DNA of 64,000 nt from SPDF01 sp963699825 (GCA_963699825.1 CAVOVI010000001.1:248001-312000); one strand, 5' to 3'; shown: positions 26,109 to 35,090, numbered from the stretch's first letter. Notes: generated by a model not told the origin, from the letters alone. Made by a program: numbers and translations.

Positions 26109-27012
26109 GATTCCGGTCATCGTCGGGCCGACCGCGGTGGGCAAGACGGCAGTGGCGGTGGCGCTGGCTGAGCACTGGCCGCTGGAGATCATCTCCGCGG
26201 ATTCCCGCCAGGTCTACCGCCGGCTCGATATCGGCACCGCCAAGCCGACGCGCAAGGAACAGGCGCGAGTGCCGCATCACGGCATCGACATTCTCGATCC
26301 GGGACATCGGTTCAGTGCGGGGCGGTGGGCCGCGGCGGCGAGCGCCTGGATCGAGATGGTGCAGGCGCGCCAGCGGCTTCCGGTCGTGGTCGGGGGAACC
26401 GGGCTCTACGTGCGTGCGTTAATGGACGGGCTCTTTCGCGAGCCGGCGCTCGACGCGACGCGCCGGAAGCGGCTCGAAGCCTACCTGGCAGACCTCACCC
26501 CGGCACAGCTGGTGCGGTGGGCGAGTCGACTCGACGCCGAATATGCCGGCGGGGGACGGCAGCGCGCGTTGCGCTGCATCGAGATGGCCCTGATGACCGG
26601 CCATCCGCTGACCCACTGGCAGCGGGCCGCCCGGGAGAGCCGCCGGTTTGAACCGTGGTACGTGGTCCTGAGCGTCCCACGGCCGATCCTTCACCAGCGG
26701 ATCGAACGGCGCGCGGCGCAGATGATTCAGCGCGGCTTGATCGAGGAGGTGGCGGCCGTTCTGGCGGAAGGCCACGCGGCCCACGCTCCCGGCCTCGACG
26801 GCATCGGGGTGAAGGAAGCGGTGGAGTATCTGCACGGGAAGCGCACGCGCGAATCCGTGGCAGAGGCCATTACCATCAGCACGCGGCAGTACGCCAAGCG
26901 ACAGGAGACCTGGTTCCGCCATCAGCTGGATGGCGAGATCCTCCGCCTTGACGCCACGCGGCCGGCGACCGACCTCGCCGCGGACATCGCAGCGCATTGG
27001 AGCACGCAATGA
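26095..27012 (+). CDS. miaA: tRNA dimethylallyltransferase
   Basis: Adds an isopentenyl group to A37 of tRNAs reading UNN codons. The P-loop VGPTAVGKTAVAVALAEHW is at about residue 9; the DSRQVYRRLDIGTAKPT substrate loop, VGGTGLYVRALMDGLF and TRQYAKRQETWFR are all present. The TTG at 26095 is chosen because it sits 5 nt after GAGAGG and directly before the P-loop strand; it overlaps mutL by 14 bp. 305 aa. The mutL-miaA pairing is common in bacteria. Confidence 0.95.
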   Translation: MADGKIPVIVGPTAVGKTAVAVALAEHWPLEIISADSRQVYRRLDIGTAKPTRKEQARVPHHGIDILDPGHRFSAGRWAAAASAWIEMVQARQRLPVVVGGTGLYVRALMDGLFREPALDATRRKRLEAYLADLTPAQLVRWASRLDAEYAGGGRQRALRCIEMALMTGHPLTHWQRAARESRRFEPWYVVLSVPRPILHQRIERRAAQMIQRGLIEEVAAVLAEGHAAHAPGLDGIGVKEAVEYLHGKRTRESVAEAITISTRQYAKRQETWFRHQLDGEILRLDATRPATDLAADIAAHWSTQ

Positions 27013-28136
27013 AGATTGGCATCACCTGTTACCCCACCTATGGCGGCTCCGGCGCCGTGGCCACCGAGCTCGGGCTGGAGCTGGCCAAGCGGGGCCACGA
27101 GGTGCATTTCATCACCTATGCCTCCCCGTTCCGCCTGCGCGGTGGGTTTGCGGAGCGGGTGTACTATCACGAGGTCGAGACGCGGCACGGGGCGTATCCG
27201 TTGTTCGATCACTTCCCCATCACCCTCGCGCTGGCCTCACAGCAGTACGAGGTGAGCCGCCGGGAGAAGCTCGATCTGCTGCACGTGCACTACGCGATTC
27301 CGTACGCGACCACGGCCTGGATCGCGCGGGAGATGCTCGCCAAGGAGCATCCCATCAAGGTGGTGACCACCCTGCACGGGACCGACATCACGCTCGTGGG
27401 GCAGGAATCGAGCTTCTTCGACATCACCCGCTTTTCGATCGAACGGTCCGACGAGGTGAGCGCGGTCTCCGCATTTCTTCGGAGCGAGACGCTGCGCGCG
27501 TTCGGGTCAGTCCACGACAATCTGCGGGTGATCCCGAACTTCGTGAATCTCGACGAATACCATCCGGTGGACGCGCCGAAGCGGGAAGCACTGGCGCCGG
27601 CCGGCCACAAGGTCATCAGCCACACGTCCAACTTCCGCGAAGTGAAGCGGGTCAAGGACGTCGTCCGGATCTTCTCCCGGATCCGACGCGCGATGCCGGC
27701 CACCCTCCTGATGATCGGCGACGGGCCGGAGCGCGGCGAGGCGGAGCGGGAAGCGGAACTGCTCGAGGTGTCGGCGGACGTACGGTTCCTCGGCCGACTC
27801 GACCGGGTGGTGGAGCTGATGCAGGCGACGGACCTGTTCCTGCTGCCGTCCCAGTCGGAGTCGTTCGGGTTGGCGGCCCTGGAGGCCATGGCGTGCGGAT
27901 CGCCGGTCGTGGCGAGCCACGCCGGGGGAATCCCCGAGGTGGTGGAGGACGGCGTGAACGGGATTCTGGAGCCGGTCGGTTCCGTCGAGGCGATGGGACG
28001 CCGCGCCGTCGAACTGCTCCGCGACCCGGCCCGGCACCGCGAGATGGCTCTGGCCGCGGTCACGAAGGCGGCCGAGTTCTCGGCAGAGCGAGTGGTCCCG
28101 ATGTATGAGGCGATGTACCGCGAGGCGCTGGGCTAG
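27009..28136 (+). CDS. bshA: N-acetyl-alpha-D-glucosaminyl L-malate synthase BshA
   Basis: A GT4 glycosyltransferase that joins GlcNAc to L-malate, the first step of bacillithiol synthesis. It opens MKIGITCYPTYGGSGAVATE, a BshA-specific start, with YASPFRLRGGFAERVYYHEV, LLHVHYAIPYATTAW, TTLHGTDITLVGQESSF, and the GT4 donor site QSESFGLAALEAMACGSPVV. 375 aa. The ATG overlaps the miaA stop. bshB and bshC are not in the window. Confidence 0.93.
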   Translation: MKIGITCYPTYGGSGAVATELGLELAKRGHEVHFITYASPFRLRGGFAERVYYHEVETRHGAYPLFDHFPITLALASQQYEVSRREKLDLLHVHYAIPYATTAWIAREMLAKEHPIKVVTTLHGTDITLVGQESSFFDITRFSIERSDEVSAVSAFLRSETLRAFGSVHDNLRVIPNFVNLDEYHPVDAPKREALAPAGHKVISHTSNFREVKRVKDVVRIFSRIRRAMPATLLMIGDGPERGEAEREAELLEVSADVRFLGRLDRVVELMQATDLFLLPSQSESFGLAALEAMACGSPVVASHAGGIPEVVEDGVNGILEPVGSVEAMGRRAVELLRDPARHREMALAAVTKAAEFSAERVVPMYEAMYREALG

Positions 28137-28945
28137 TGGATCTCATCGTCCTGCTGCAGGCCATCCTGCTCGGGCTGGTCGAAGGCATCACTGAGTTCAT
28201 CCCCGTCTCCTCCACCGGCCACCTGATCGTCGCCGGCGAAATCGTGGGATTCACGGGGGAGCGCGCCAAGACCTTCGAGATCTTCATTCAACTCGGGGCC
28301 ATTCTCGCGGTGGTCTGGCTTTACCGCGAACGGTTTCTCGCCGTTCTCCGGAGCCTGAAGACGAGTGCCGAGAGCCGGATCTTCGTGGTCAACCTGGCGC
28401 TCGGGTTTCTGCCCGCTGCCGTCATCGGGTTGCTCGCCCACCAATGGATCAAGGAACACCTCTTCACGGTGCCCACCGTAGCCCTCGCCCTCGTGGTGGG
28501 CGGCGTGGCCATTTTGCTCATTGAACGCACCAAGCCGGTCCAGCAGGTACCCACTGTGGATGCGCTTCCGCCCCGGTTGGCGTTGGGCGTCGGGTTTGCG
28601 CAGGTGCTGGCCCTCTTCCCGGGCGTCTCGCGCGCGGGCGCGACGATCCTGGGTGGCTATCTGCTGGGCCTCTCCCGCACCGCGGCGACCGAGTTCTCGT
28701 TCTTTCTCGCCATCCCCGTCATGATCGCGGCGACTCTTCTCGACGTGGTCAGCAGCCGGGCACACCTCACGGGAGCCGACATCCCGGTCTTTGCGATCGG
28801 ATTCGCGGTCTCGTTCCTGAGCGCCCTGGTGGTCATCCGGGCCTTCATCGGTTTCGTGGCCAAGCGGGACTTCACGCCGTTCGGCTGGTATCGAATTGTG
28901 GTCGGTTCGGCGCTTCTCATCTGGTGGAAGGTTGGCATCGGGTGA
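28136..28945 (+). CDS. uppP: Undecaprenyl-diphosphatase UppP (BacA)
   Basis: Dephosphorylates undecaprenyl diphosphate to recycle the carrier lipid for cell wall synthesis, and gives some bacitracin resistance. Signatures are LVEGITEFIPVSSTGHLIVA near the N-terminus and FPGVSRAGATILGGYLLGLS in the middle, with 7-8 hydrophobic helices. 269 aa. The GTG at 28136 overlaps the bshA stop TAG by one base. Confidence 0.95.
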   Translation: MDLIVLLQAILLGLVEGITEFIPVSSTGHLIVAGEIVGFTGERAKTFEIFIQLGAILAVVWLYRERFLAVLRSLKTSAESRIFVVNLALGFLPAAVIGLLAHQWIKEHLFTVPTVALALVVGGVAILLIERTKPVQQVPTVDALPPRLALGVGFAQVLALFPGVSRAGATILGGYLLGLSRTAATEFSFFLAIPVMIAATLLDVVSSRAHLTGADIPVFAIGFAVSFLSALVVIRAFIGFVAKRDFTPFGWYRIVVGSALLIWWKVGIG

Positions 28946-29646
28946 CGGACGGGATCTGGCTCGACGTGGTGGATTCGACCCTCGATGAGGCGCATGCTCG
29001 CGCCGCCGAGGGGGCGGAAGACGGCACGTGGGTAGTGGCAGCGGAACAGCGGGCGGGGCGGGGCTCGCGGGGGCGGTCCTGGCACTCCCCGCGCGGGGGG
29101 CTCTGGCTGAGCGTCCTCCGGCGCGGCCTCGGAACGCCTGGCGGGTTCGAGTTGCTGAGCCTGCGCGCCGGGTTGGCCATCGCACGGGTGCTCGACGGAC
29201 TTCCCGCGGTTACTCCGGTCATGCTGAAGTGGCCCAACGACCTGATGGTGCGCGATCGCAAGGTCGGGGGAGTGCTGGCGGAGGCACGCTGGCAGGGGGA
29301 ACGGCTCCAGTGGGTGGCCATCGGTCTGGGGCTGAACGTGGCCAATTCCGTTCCCGAGGAATTGGCCGGGCGCGCCGCCGCCCTGTCGGATTTCTGCGCC
29401 GAAACAACCGTCGAGGCGCTGGCCGCCCCGATCGCGGAGGCGCTCTGTGCGGTGGACCTCGAAGGGGCGCAGCTGACAGCCGCCGAACACGCCGAATACG
29501 CCACCCGCGATTGGCTGCTCGGCCGGATGATCGAGGCCCCAACCCCCGGGACCGGGGCAGGGGTGGGGCACGACGGCCGCCTCGCCATCCGGGATGCTGG
29601 CGGCACGCTCCACCACGTATCCGCTGGGGACGTACTCGCCCGCTGA
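28942..29646 (+). CDS. birA: Biotin--[acetyl-CoA-carboxylase] ligase
   Basis: Attaches biotin to carrier proteins through biotinyl-5'-AMP. Motifs are VVDSTLDEAHARAAEG, AEQRAGRGSRGRSWHSPRGG (ATP/biotin loop), KWPNDLMVRDRKVGGVLAEA and GLGLNVAN. About 234 aa. The N-terminal DNA-binding domain of E. coli BirA is absent, so this is a class I ligase without repressor function. Start GTG 28942 overlaps the uppP stop; an upstream start at 28924 would need a longer overlap. Confidence 0.93.
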   Translation: MTDGIWLDVVDSTLDEAHARAAEGAEDGTWVVAAEQRAGRGSRGRSWHSPRGGLWLSVLRRGLGTPGGFELLSLRAGLAIARVLDGLPAVTPVMLKWPNDLMVRDRKVGGVLAEARWQGERLQWVAIGLGLNVANSVPEELAGRAAALSDFCAETTVEALAAPIAEALCAVDLEGAQLTAAEHAEYATRDWLLGRMIEAPTPGTGAGVGHDGRLAIRDAGGTLHHVSAGDVLAR

Positions 29647-29689
29647 CCCCCGCCTTACCGACCGTCCCCTCCGGGCCTAGATTCCTCCC

Positions 29690-30469
29690 ATGCTCCTCGC
29701 CCTCGACATCGGCAATACCGAGATCACCGTCGGCCTCTTCCGCGGCGATCAGGTCACCGCCCACTGGCGCCTGACGACGAATCCCGACCGCACCCCCGAC
29801 GAATGGGGCACCGCCATCGGGACCTTCCTGCTCCACGCCGGCCATTCGCCGAACGAGGTGCGCGGCGTCATCCTCGCCTCGGTGGCTCCGCATGTGACCC
29901 GGAGTGTGAAGGCAGGCATCGAGTCGGCCACGGCCTGCTCAGCCGTGTCGATCGACCCGCGCTCGCCGCTGCCGCTCCGACTGGACGTGGATGAGCCGCT
30001 CAGCGTCGGCGCCGACCGGATCGTGAACGGACTCGCGGTGCTGGAGCTGGTTCGTGCCGACGCGGTGGTGGTGGACTTCGGGACCGCCACCACCTTCGAT
30101 TGCATCACGGGCGATGGCCGGTTCATCGGTGGCGCGATCATGCCAGGCCTCCGGACAGCGGCCGACCAGTTGACCCGGCTCGCCGCAAAACTGCCGGCCA
30201 CGGAACTCGCCGCGCCGGACCGTGTCATCGGGCGCCGCACCGAGGAGTGCATCCAGGCGGGCGTACTCTATGGCGCGGCTGACGCGGCCGACGGCATGCT
30301 GCGCCGGATCTTCGCGGAGTGGCCGACGCCAAACACCCCGGTCGTGATTGCCACCGGTGGCCTGGCCGCCGTCATCGCACCGTTCTCTGAACTGATCAAG
30401 CGGATCGAACCGGACCTCACCCTGCGCGGCCTGCGGATCGCCGCGGGACACCTCGGGCTCACCTGGTGA
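29690..30469 (+). CDS. coaX: Type III pantothenate kinase
   Basis: The first step of coenzyme A synthesis. The N-terminal phosphate loop is LALDIGNTEITVGLFRGD; VGADRIVNGLAVLELV, VVDFGTATTFDCITGDGRFI and GGAIMPGLRTAADQL are all family-specific. 259 aa. Pairing with birA is a common bacterial arrangement. Its stop overlaps the start of the prenyltransferase gene. Confidence 0.95.
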   Translation: MLLALDIGNTEITVGLFRGDQVTAHWRLTTNPDRTPDEWGTAIGTFLLHAGHSPNEVRGVILASVAPHVTRSVKAGIESATACSAVSIDPRSPLPLRLDVDEPLSVGADRIVNGLAVLELVRADAVVVDFGTATTFDCITGDGRFIGGAIMPGLRTAADQLTRLAAKLPATELAAPDRVIGRRTEECIQAGVLYGAADAADGMLRRIFAEWPTPNTPVVIATGGLAAVIAPFSELIKRIEPDLTLRGLRIAAGHLGLTW

Positions 30470-31408
30470 GCGACGCAGCGACGTCACCGTTCCGCCGCCT
30501 CGGCTACCGCGTGCTCGGCCCCGCCTTCGACTACCTCCTCCATACCCGTCCCGCCGAATGGCCCATCATGGCGGCGCATACCGCGCTCGGGTATCTGCTG
30601 GCCGTGGGACTGGCCGCAGCCGCAGCCGGGGTATCGCTCGGTGCGGCGATCTACGGAATCCTCCTCTGGGTGGTCTGCCTGAACGGGGGGACGCTCGCAA
30701 TCAATTCGGCGTTCGATAAGGACGAGGGAGACATCGGTTACCTTCGGCAACCGCCACCCGTGCCGCGCCATCTCTTCGGCTTCGGGATGGCCTTGATGAT
30801 TGTGGGCGGTGCACTGTCGCTGCAGTTGCCGTCGGGGTTCACCGCAGCGTACGGCGCCTGTTTCGTGATGTCCGTGCTCTACTCGGTGCCGCCGTTCCGT
30901 TTCAAGGCGGTCGCAGGTGTGGACTGGGTCATCAACATGATCGGGTTTGGCGCCCTGACGCCGTACGCCGGCTGGGCGCTGACCGGGCCGCCCGCTCGAC
31001 CGGCCGGCCTTCCTGGTCTTCGCCGCATTCGCCCCCCTCTTTGCCGCCCTGTACCCGCTGACGCAGATCTACCAATTCGAGGAAGACCGGCGCCGAGGCG
31101 ACAAGACCCTGGCCCTGATGCTCGGTGAGCGCATGAGCCTGCTTTTCGCCCTCGGATCTACGGTCGCCGCCTTCGCGTTGTTCGCCATGGCTGGTGCGGG
31201 GCGGGGATGGTTCGCGGAAATGGCCTGGGGTGGGTGGCGGGCCGGCCTGCTGCTGATCGCGCTCGGTGCCTGGTTGGCCGTGCTCTTCCCCTGGCTGGGC
31301 CGCTGGAGGACGATGACCCCGGACCAGCACCAGCGGGGGATGTACGCGGCGCTGGGCGCCTGGGCCGTGACCGACGTCGCCATCGCCCTGGGGTTTGGGC
31401 TGGTCTGA
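30466..31408 (+). CDS. UbiA-family prenyltransferase, frame-broken
   Basis: An integral membrane aromatic or lipid prenyltransferase. The first Asp-rich motif is NSAFDKDEGDIGYL (about residue 85) and a second acidic motif, QIYQFEEDRRRGDKTLALML, follows one extra base near 30990 (GCT|C Ala). About eight membrane helices are visible. Repaired length is about 313 aa. The exact substrate cannot be told; relatives act in menaquinone, heme A, chlorophyll and glycosyl-lipid pathways. The first motif has Asn-Ser-Ala-Phe-Asp instead of the usual Asn-Asp-x-x-Asp. It begins at the coaX stop (ATGA-like overlap with GTG). Confidence 0.78.
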
Positions 31409-31412
31409 ACCC

Positions 31413-31442
31413 TTGGCCGGGCGGTTGGGCGTCCGCTATTAT
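31413..31442 (+). promoter_or_regulatory. Promoter of the 31472 membrane-protein gene
   Basis: -35 TTGGCC (31413-31418), 18-bp spacer, -10 TATTAT (31437-31442), 30 bp upstream of the ATG. It begins a few bases after the prenyltransferase stop. Confidence 0.55.
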
Positions 31443-31471
31443 TCCGTATTCCACACTCTCCGGGAGTCGGC

Positions 31472-32099
31472 ATGAGTTCCGCAGTTCGCGCCGAGTCAGG
31501 CACCGACCTGACCGATCTGCCCTACGTTCTCCGCTCGGCGGTCACGCTGGGAGCCATCACGGCCGCGGTCGTGGTGGCGATGTCGTTCATCACCCGGTAT
31601 CTCGCCGGCGCGGCGGAGTTCGGGCTCGGCGCCCTCGTCCTGGTCATCGGCCTCGCCGCGGTCACCTTCCTGCCAGGCAACTGGACCAAGCCCCGCACCA
31701 TCGAGGGCATCGCCGGTGCGGCGGGCCTTGGACTCGCCGCGACGGTCGTCTTCCTCGTGATCGATGTCTCCGTGCTTCAGCCGACGGGTATGTACACCAA
31801 CCGGTGGCGTGAGATCGGCGGCGGGAGCAACTGGTGGTACCACCCCGTCTGGTGGATGGTGGGGACCTATCTCCCGTGGATGGGGGCACAGATTCTGGCG
31901 AGCCAGGCGCGCGCAGGCGCGGTCTCGATTGCCAAGGGGATGGTGACGGCGCTCATCCTGACCGTCGTGTGCTGGGTGCATCGCGGTCCTGGTGCACTTC
32001 CCGGGCGCCGGCTGGAATCTCGGCAGCTTCGGCGTGGCGTTCCTGCCCGGCGTGACCCTCACTGCGGTGCTTGGAGCGGTCAGCGGCCGGCGCAGCTGA
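31472..32099 (+). CDS. Polytopic membrane protein, unknown function, frame-broken
   Basis: About 208 aa with roughly six hydrophobic segments (AVTLGAITAAVVVAMSFITR, FGLGALVLVIGLAAVTFLPG, AAGLGLAATVVFLVIDVSV, WWMVGTYLPWMGAQIL, MVTALILTVVCWV). One extra base near 31978 (GTG|C Val) leads to IAVLVHFPGAGWNLGSFGVA and the stop at 32097-32099. A conserved-looking loop reads YTNRWREIGGGSNWWYHPVW. No family is recognised. It has its own promoter and is followed 4 bp later by another small membrane protein. Confidence 0.6.
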
Positions 32100-32103
32100 G
32101 GCG

Positions 32104-32415
32104 ATGCGCGCGAAGATCATCTTCCTCCGCGCCTCCGGTTGGCTGCTGACGCCCATTGTGGCGTTGGCAGCCGCTTTCTTTGGGGCCCTCATCGGGACCG
32201 TGCTCGCCGCACTCCTGCCGAATCCGATTCATGGTGTGGTGTTGACCATCCTCACCGGCGGTGCCGCCGGCTTCGTCACGGTCCACTACTGGCTCCGCGC
32301 CCTCCGACAGTCACCCAAGCTCCAGCACGCCCTCCACGTCCTGCCCGACGGGACCCCGGAAGTTGCGGCTTCAGACGATGCGCCCGGCGACACTCAGGAC
32401 GACGCGGAGACATGA
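32104..32415 (+). CDS. Small membrane protein, unknown function
   Basis: 103 aa. Two hydrophobic segments (WLLTPIVALAAAFFGALIGTVLAALL and GVVLTILTGGAAGFVTVHYW), then a short soluble tail ending in acidic residues (SDDAPGDTQDDAET). ATG 32104 is chosen over the upstream in-frame start because it follows GAGGC and avoids overlap. The stop overlaps the next ATG (ATGA). No family is recognised. Confidence 0.6.
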   Translation: MRAKIIFLRASGWLLTPIVALAAAFFGALIGTVLAALLPNPIHGVVLTILTGGAAGFVTVHYWLRALRQSPKLQHALHVLPDGTPEVAASDDAPGDTQDDAET

Positions 32416-32817
32416 TGCGCCCTGCCGGTTGCCGGTTCGATGGTCGCCCTTGCACTCGCTCTGGCGTGCGGGGGCGAGCCGCCCCGCCCTGAGGCAGGGG
32501 GCAGCGCGGACTCCGCGCCCGGCAGCCCCCGGTTCCCCACGCTTCCCGACTCCCTGGTGCTGACGGCGCCGGATGGCGCCACCGTGTGGTTCGCAGGCGC
32601 ACGGATCGGAACCGACTCCCTTGGGGCGACCTGCACCGAACGGGGCCTGGTCATCGTCCGGGACGGCTCCAGGACGCTTGTACCGCTGCTCATGACCGGT
32701 GTGGCTCCGGTCCTCGTCAATGACACGACCATCCGCGCCCGCATCTGGCTCCACTGCCGGCCCGGCAACACCTACGAGGTGAATTTGCGCACCGGCACCC
32801 CGACCCGCGTCCAGTGA
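32412..32817 (+). CDS. Small lipoprotein, unknown function, frame-broken
   Basis: Start ATG 32412 (overlapping the previous stop), one extra base near 32434 (CGG|T Arg), giving MMRPAGCRSMVALALALACG, a lipoprotein signal with lipobox LALAC. The mature ~110 residues are mostly beta: LVLTAPDGATVWFAGARIG, RGLVIVRDGSRTLVPLL, and two Cys (TCTERG, WLHCRPG) that could pair. About 134 aa in total. The domain is unrecognised. The GTG/ATG of the next gene overlaps its stop. Confidence 0.55.
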
Positions 32818-32819
32818 TC

Positions 32820-33783
32820 ATGCGCCTGAGAACCACACTGTCTGCGGCGCTGGGCGTCGTCGGGGCAGTGATGCTGCTGACCGCGGGTCGCGCCGAGGCG
32901 CAGGGGTTCGGCGGAGGCGTGTCGTGGTATTCGGGGTCGCCGGAGACCTACTGGATCTGGAGCATCGGGACGTCGCGACGGCTCAGCTCGGTGCTTTCCA
33001 CGACGGTCTCCGCGTCGTGGTGGTCGCCCGAGAACGACGGCGGGGGCGACCTGATCGGGCTGGGTCTCGACCTGAGCCTCTGGCGAGGGGGCGAAGCCGG
33101 GCGTCTACGTGGTCGGGCGGGCTGGGCGGAGGGTTCGGTTTCAATGGCGCCGATGTGTTCTACGGCAACTATTCCGTTGGACTCGGCTACGACTTCCGGC
33201 TCTTCAAGGCGGTGGGGCTGGGGGCGGAGGCACGCTGGGTGGGGCTGACACAGGGTGGGAACGAGGGAGTGCAGGTCGGCGTCCGGCTCGGCGGCGGCAT
33301 GCGCCGGAAGGCCGCGACCGCGCCTCGCCCCGCATCGACCACCTCGACTTCGAGCTCCGGCGGCCGCGCCGGCGGGGGTGCCGGGCACTCCACTGGCGAT
33401 GTCGGTCGTGGAGACGGCGCTGGGTGTGATGGGGACGCCGTACGCCTGGGGCGGCAGCAGCGCCAACGGGTTCGATTGCTCGGGGTTGATTCAGTATTCA
33501 TTCGGTGCGCACGGGGTGACCCTGCCGAGGACGAGCGCCGATCAGGCGAAGCAGGGGACGGGGGTCGAGAAGAATCTGGCGTGCGCTGGCGCCGGGGGAC
33601 ATCCTGACCTTCTCGAGCGGCGCCGGGGGATCACAGGTGTCGCACGTCGGGCTCTACCTGGGCGGCGGCGAGTTCATCCACAGCGCCACCAACGGTGTGC
33701 AGAAGAGCGTCCTCAGCGCCACCGATCCCTACGGCAAGTGGTGGTGGGATCGGTGGGTCGGCGCGCGGCGGGTGGTGGGGTAA
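32820..33783 (+). CDS. Secreted NlpC/P60 endopeptidase with N-terminal beta-barrel-like domain, frame-broken
   Basis: A clear signal peptide (LRTTLSAALGVVGAVMLLTAGRAEA) is followed by about 140 residues of alternating beta strands like an outer-membrane barrel or porin-like domain (FGGGVSWYSGSPETYWIWSI, ADVFYGNYSVGLGYDFRLFK). After a Ser/Thr/Gly linker comes an NlpC/P60 domain: catalytic Cys in NGFDCSGLIQYSF, His in SQVSHVGLYLGGGEFIHS, and KWWWDRWVGARRVV at the end. Four extra bases are needed (about 33094, 33112, 33365, 33582), all at third positions (GGG|C, GGG|C, GGC|G, GCG|T). The repaired frame runs without a stop to 33783. Likely cuts peptidoglycan stem peptides. Confidence 0.75.
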
Positions 33784-33797
33784 TCCCTCACCCCCAA

Positions 33798-33822
33798 CCC
33801 CCTCTCCCTCCGGGAGAGGGGG
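33798..33822. terminator. Hairpin between convergent genes (possible bidirectional terminator)
   Basis: A perfect 11-bp stem CCCCCTCTCCC-tcc-GGGAGAGGGGG. It lies between the convergent NlpC gene and the SURNod19-like gene. The upstream CTCACCCCCAACC plus this hairpin resembles a repeat seen in many unrelated bacterial genomes. No T tract follows on either strand. Confidence 0.5.
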
Positions 33823-33827
33823 CGTCC

Positions 33828-34928
33828 CTAGTGATTCATGTGCTCGTGATCCATCCCCTCCATCGTCTGACGGCTTCCCGATCTTCTCCAGCATCGCGAT
33901 ATCTGCCTCGATGTCCGGATTGTCCGGGTCGAGCAGCCGGCCACTCCGCCAGGTCGTCCGGTGCGAACGCACCGGCGAGCAGCCCCATGGCGCCGCTGGG
34001 GATCATCTTCCCGGTGATGTTGTTGTAGTCGGCTCGCACGCGGTACTTCTTCCCAGCCGTCAGCTTGAGCCCGTCCCCCCGAATCCCGTAGTACTTCCGC
34101 GGCATCTTGAGCAGGAGGCCCGACGGGGCGGTCTCCACCTTCAGCATGATGATCGGTCTTCCCGCTCTCCACCTCCTCCAGCGACACGAACTCCGCGTAG
34201 TCGTGCACGTGCCCTCCGATGGCCAGCACCCGGCCGGTCAGGGGCATCGTGAACTCGTACGACTTCGACGAGCGTCCGGCGGGGAGGTCGTAGGAGTCGG
34301 TGACCCGGTTGTAGTTCACGTCCATGTAGATGGGAAGGATGGTCCGGGGGCGGGGCGCCAGGTTCTTCGGGCTCCAGGCCAGGCGGACAGTGAGCCACGC
34401 CCCCTCGATGTCGGCATCCCCGAGGTTGTTCCACGCGGCGTACATCGCGAGCTGGTATCCCGGCTCCATCGGCATCCCGATCGTCTTGGGGAGGCTGACG
34501 CTGCCGGTCTCGGATCCAGCCGCGACCATCCGCTCGACGGCCGGGTAGAGGAGCTGACGCCGGTTGAAGTTCATGATGTTGAGGTGGTGGACGAGGGTGC
34601 TGCCGAGGGCGGTGCCGTTCGCGTCGGTCACCTCGATGTCGAAGCCGCGGAACCAGGCTTCCATCGGCCACTCGAAGCGGAGCAGGGGGGTGGTGGTGCC
34701 GGCCATCTCGTGCATCATCCCGTGGTCCATGTTCGGCGGCATGTGCGCGATGGTGAAGGGGCCCGCGGTTACCACGACTTCCTTCCGCGCCGAGTCCACG
34801 GTAACGCGCATCGTCGGTCCCGGATCGGGCGCCTGGGCGGCCAGAAGCAATGGGGCAAGAAGCGCGAGGGCCGAGTTCAACATGGTCAACATCCCGGTGA
34901 GAGCGAAGGAGGCTGCGGGGTGAACCAT
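33828..34928 (-). CDS. Secreted SURNod19-like protein rich in His and Met, frame-broken
   Basis: A signal peptide (MLTMLNSALALLAPLLLAAQA) opens an exported protein of about 365 aa. The ATG at 34928 is the longest start and 34892 is also possible. His/Met-rich patches (MPPNMDHGMMHEM, MEGMDHEHMNH at the C-terminus) could bind copper or another soft metal. The block VLAIGGHVHDYAEFVSLEEV and LVHHLNIMNFNRRQLLYPAV recalls the plant/bacterial SURNod19 domain (HVHD core); this is by eye. Three extra bases (about 34150, 33955, 33882: ACC|G, GCA|C, CCG|T) explain the broken frame. It is divergent from groES. Confidence 0.6.
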   Translation of the reverse strand: MVHPAASFALTGMLTMLNSALALLAPLLLAAQAPDPGPTMRVTVDSARKEVVVTAGPFTIAHMPPNMDHGMMHEMAGTTTPLLRFEWPMEAWFRGFDIEVTDANGTALGSTLVHHLNIMNFNRRQLLYPAVERMVAAGSETGSVSLPKTIGMPMEPGYQLAMYAAWNNLGDADIEGAWLTVRLAWSPKNLAPRPRTILPIYMDVNYNRVTDSYDLPAGRSSKSYEFTMPLTGRVLAIGGHVHDYAEFVSLEEVESGKTDHHAEGGDRPVGPPAQDAAEVLRDSGGRAQADGWEEVPRASRLQQHHREDDPQRRHGAARRCVRTGRPGGVAGCSTRTIRTSRQISRCWRRSGSRQTMEGMDHEHMNH

Positions 34929-35046
34929 AGTGGCAGCGGGAGTCGTGAAAAAGTGTGAAGAACATCTGAAATGTCGGGTTGGCAGGGCAGTGACCGGCGC
35001 GGCAAGTCTCCAGGCTCACCCGACCCCAAATTCCTGTCATTCTGGC

Positions 35047-35073
35047 TTAGCACTCTGGCCCGCCGATTGCCAA
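35047..35073. promoter_or_regulatory. CIRCE operator 1 (upstream), HrcA site
   Basis: TTAGCACTC (35047-35055), 9-bp spacer, GATTGCCAA (35065-35073). The left half is a perfect CIRCE half-site; the right half matches at seven of nine positions. It lies upstream of the -35 box of the groESL promoter. Confidence 0.65.
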
Positions 35074-35090
35074 TCCGGGGGTCTGACCGC

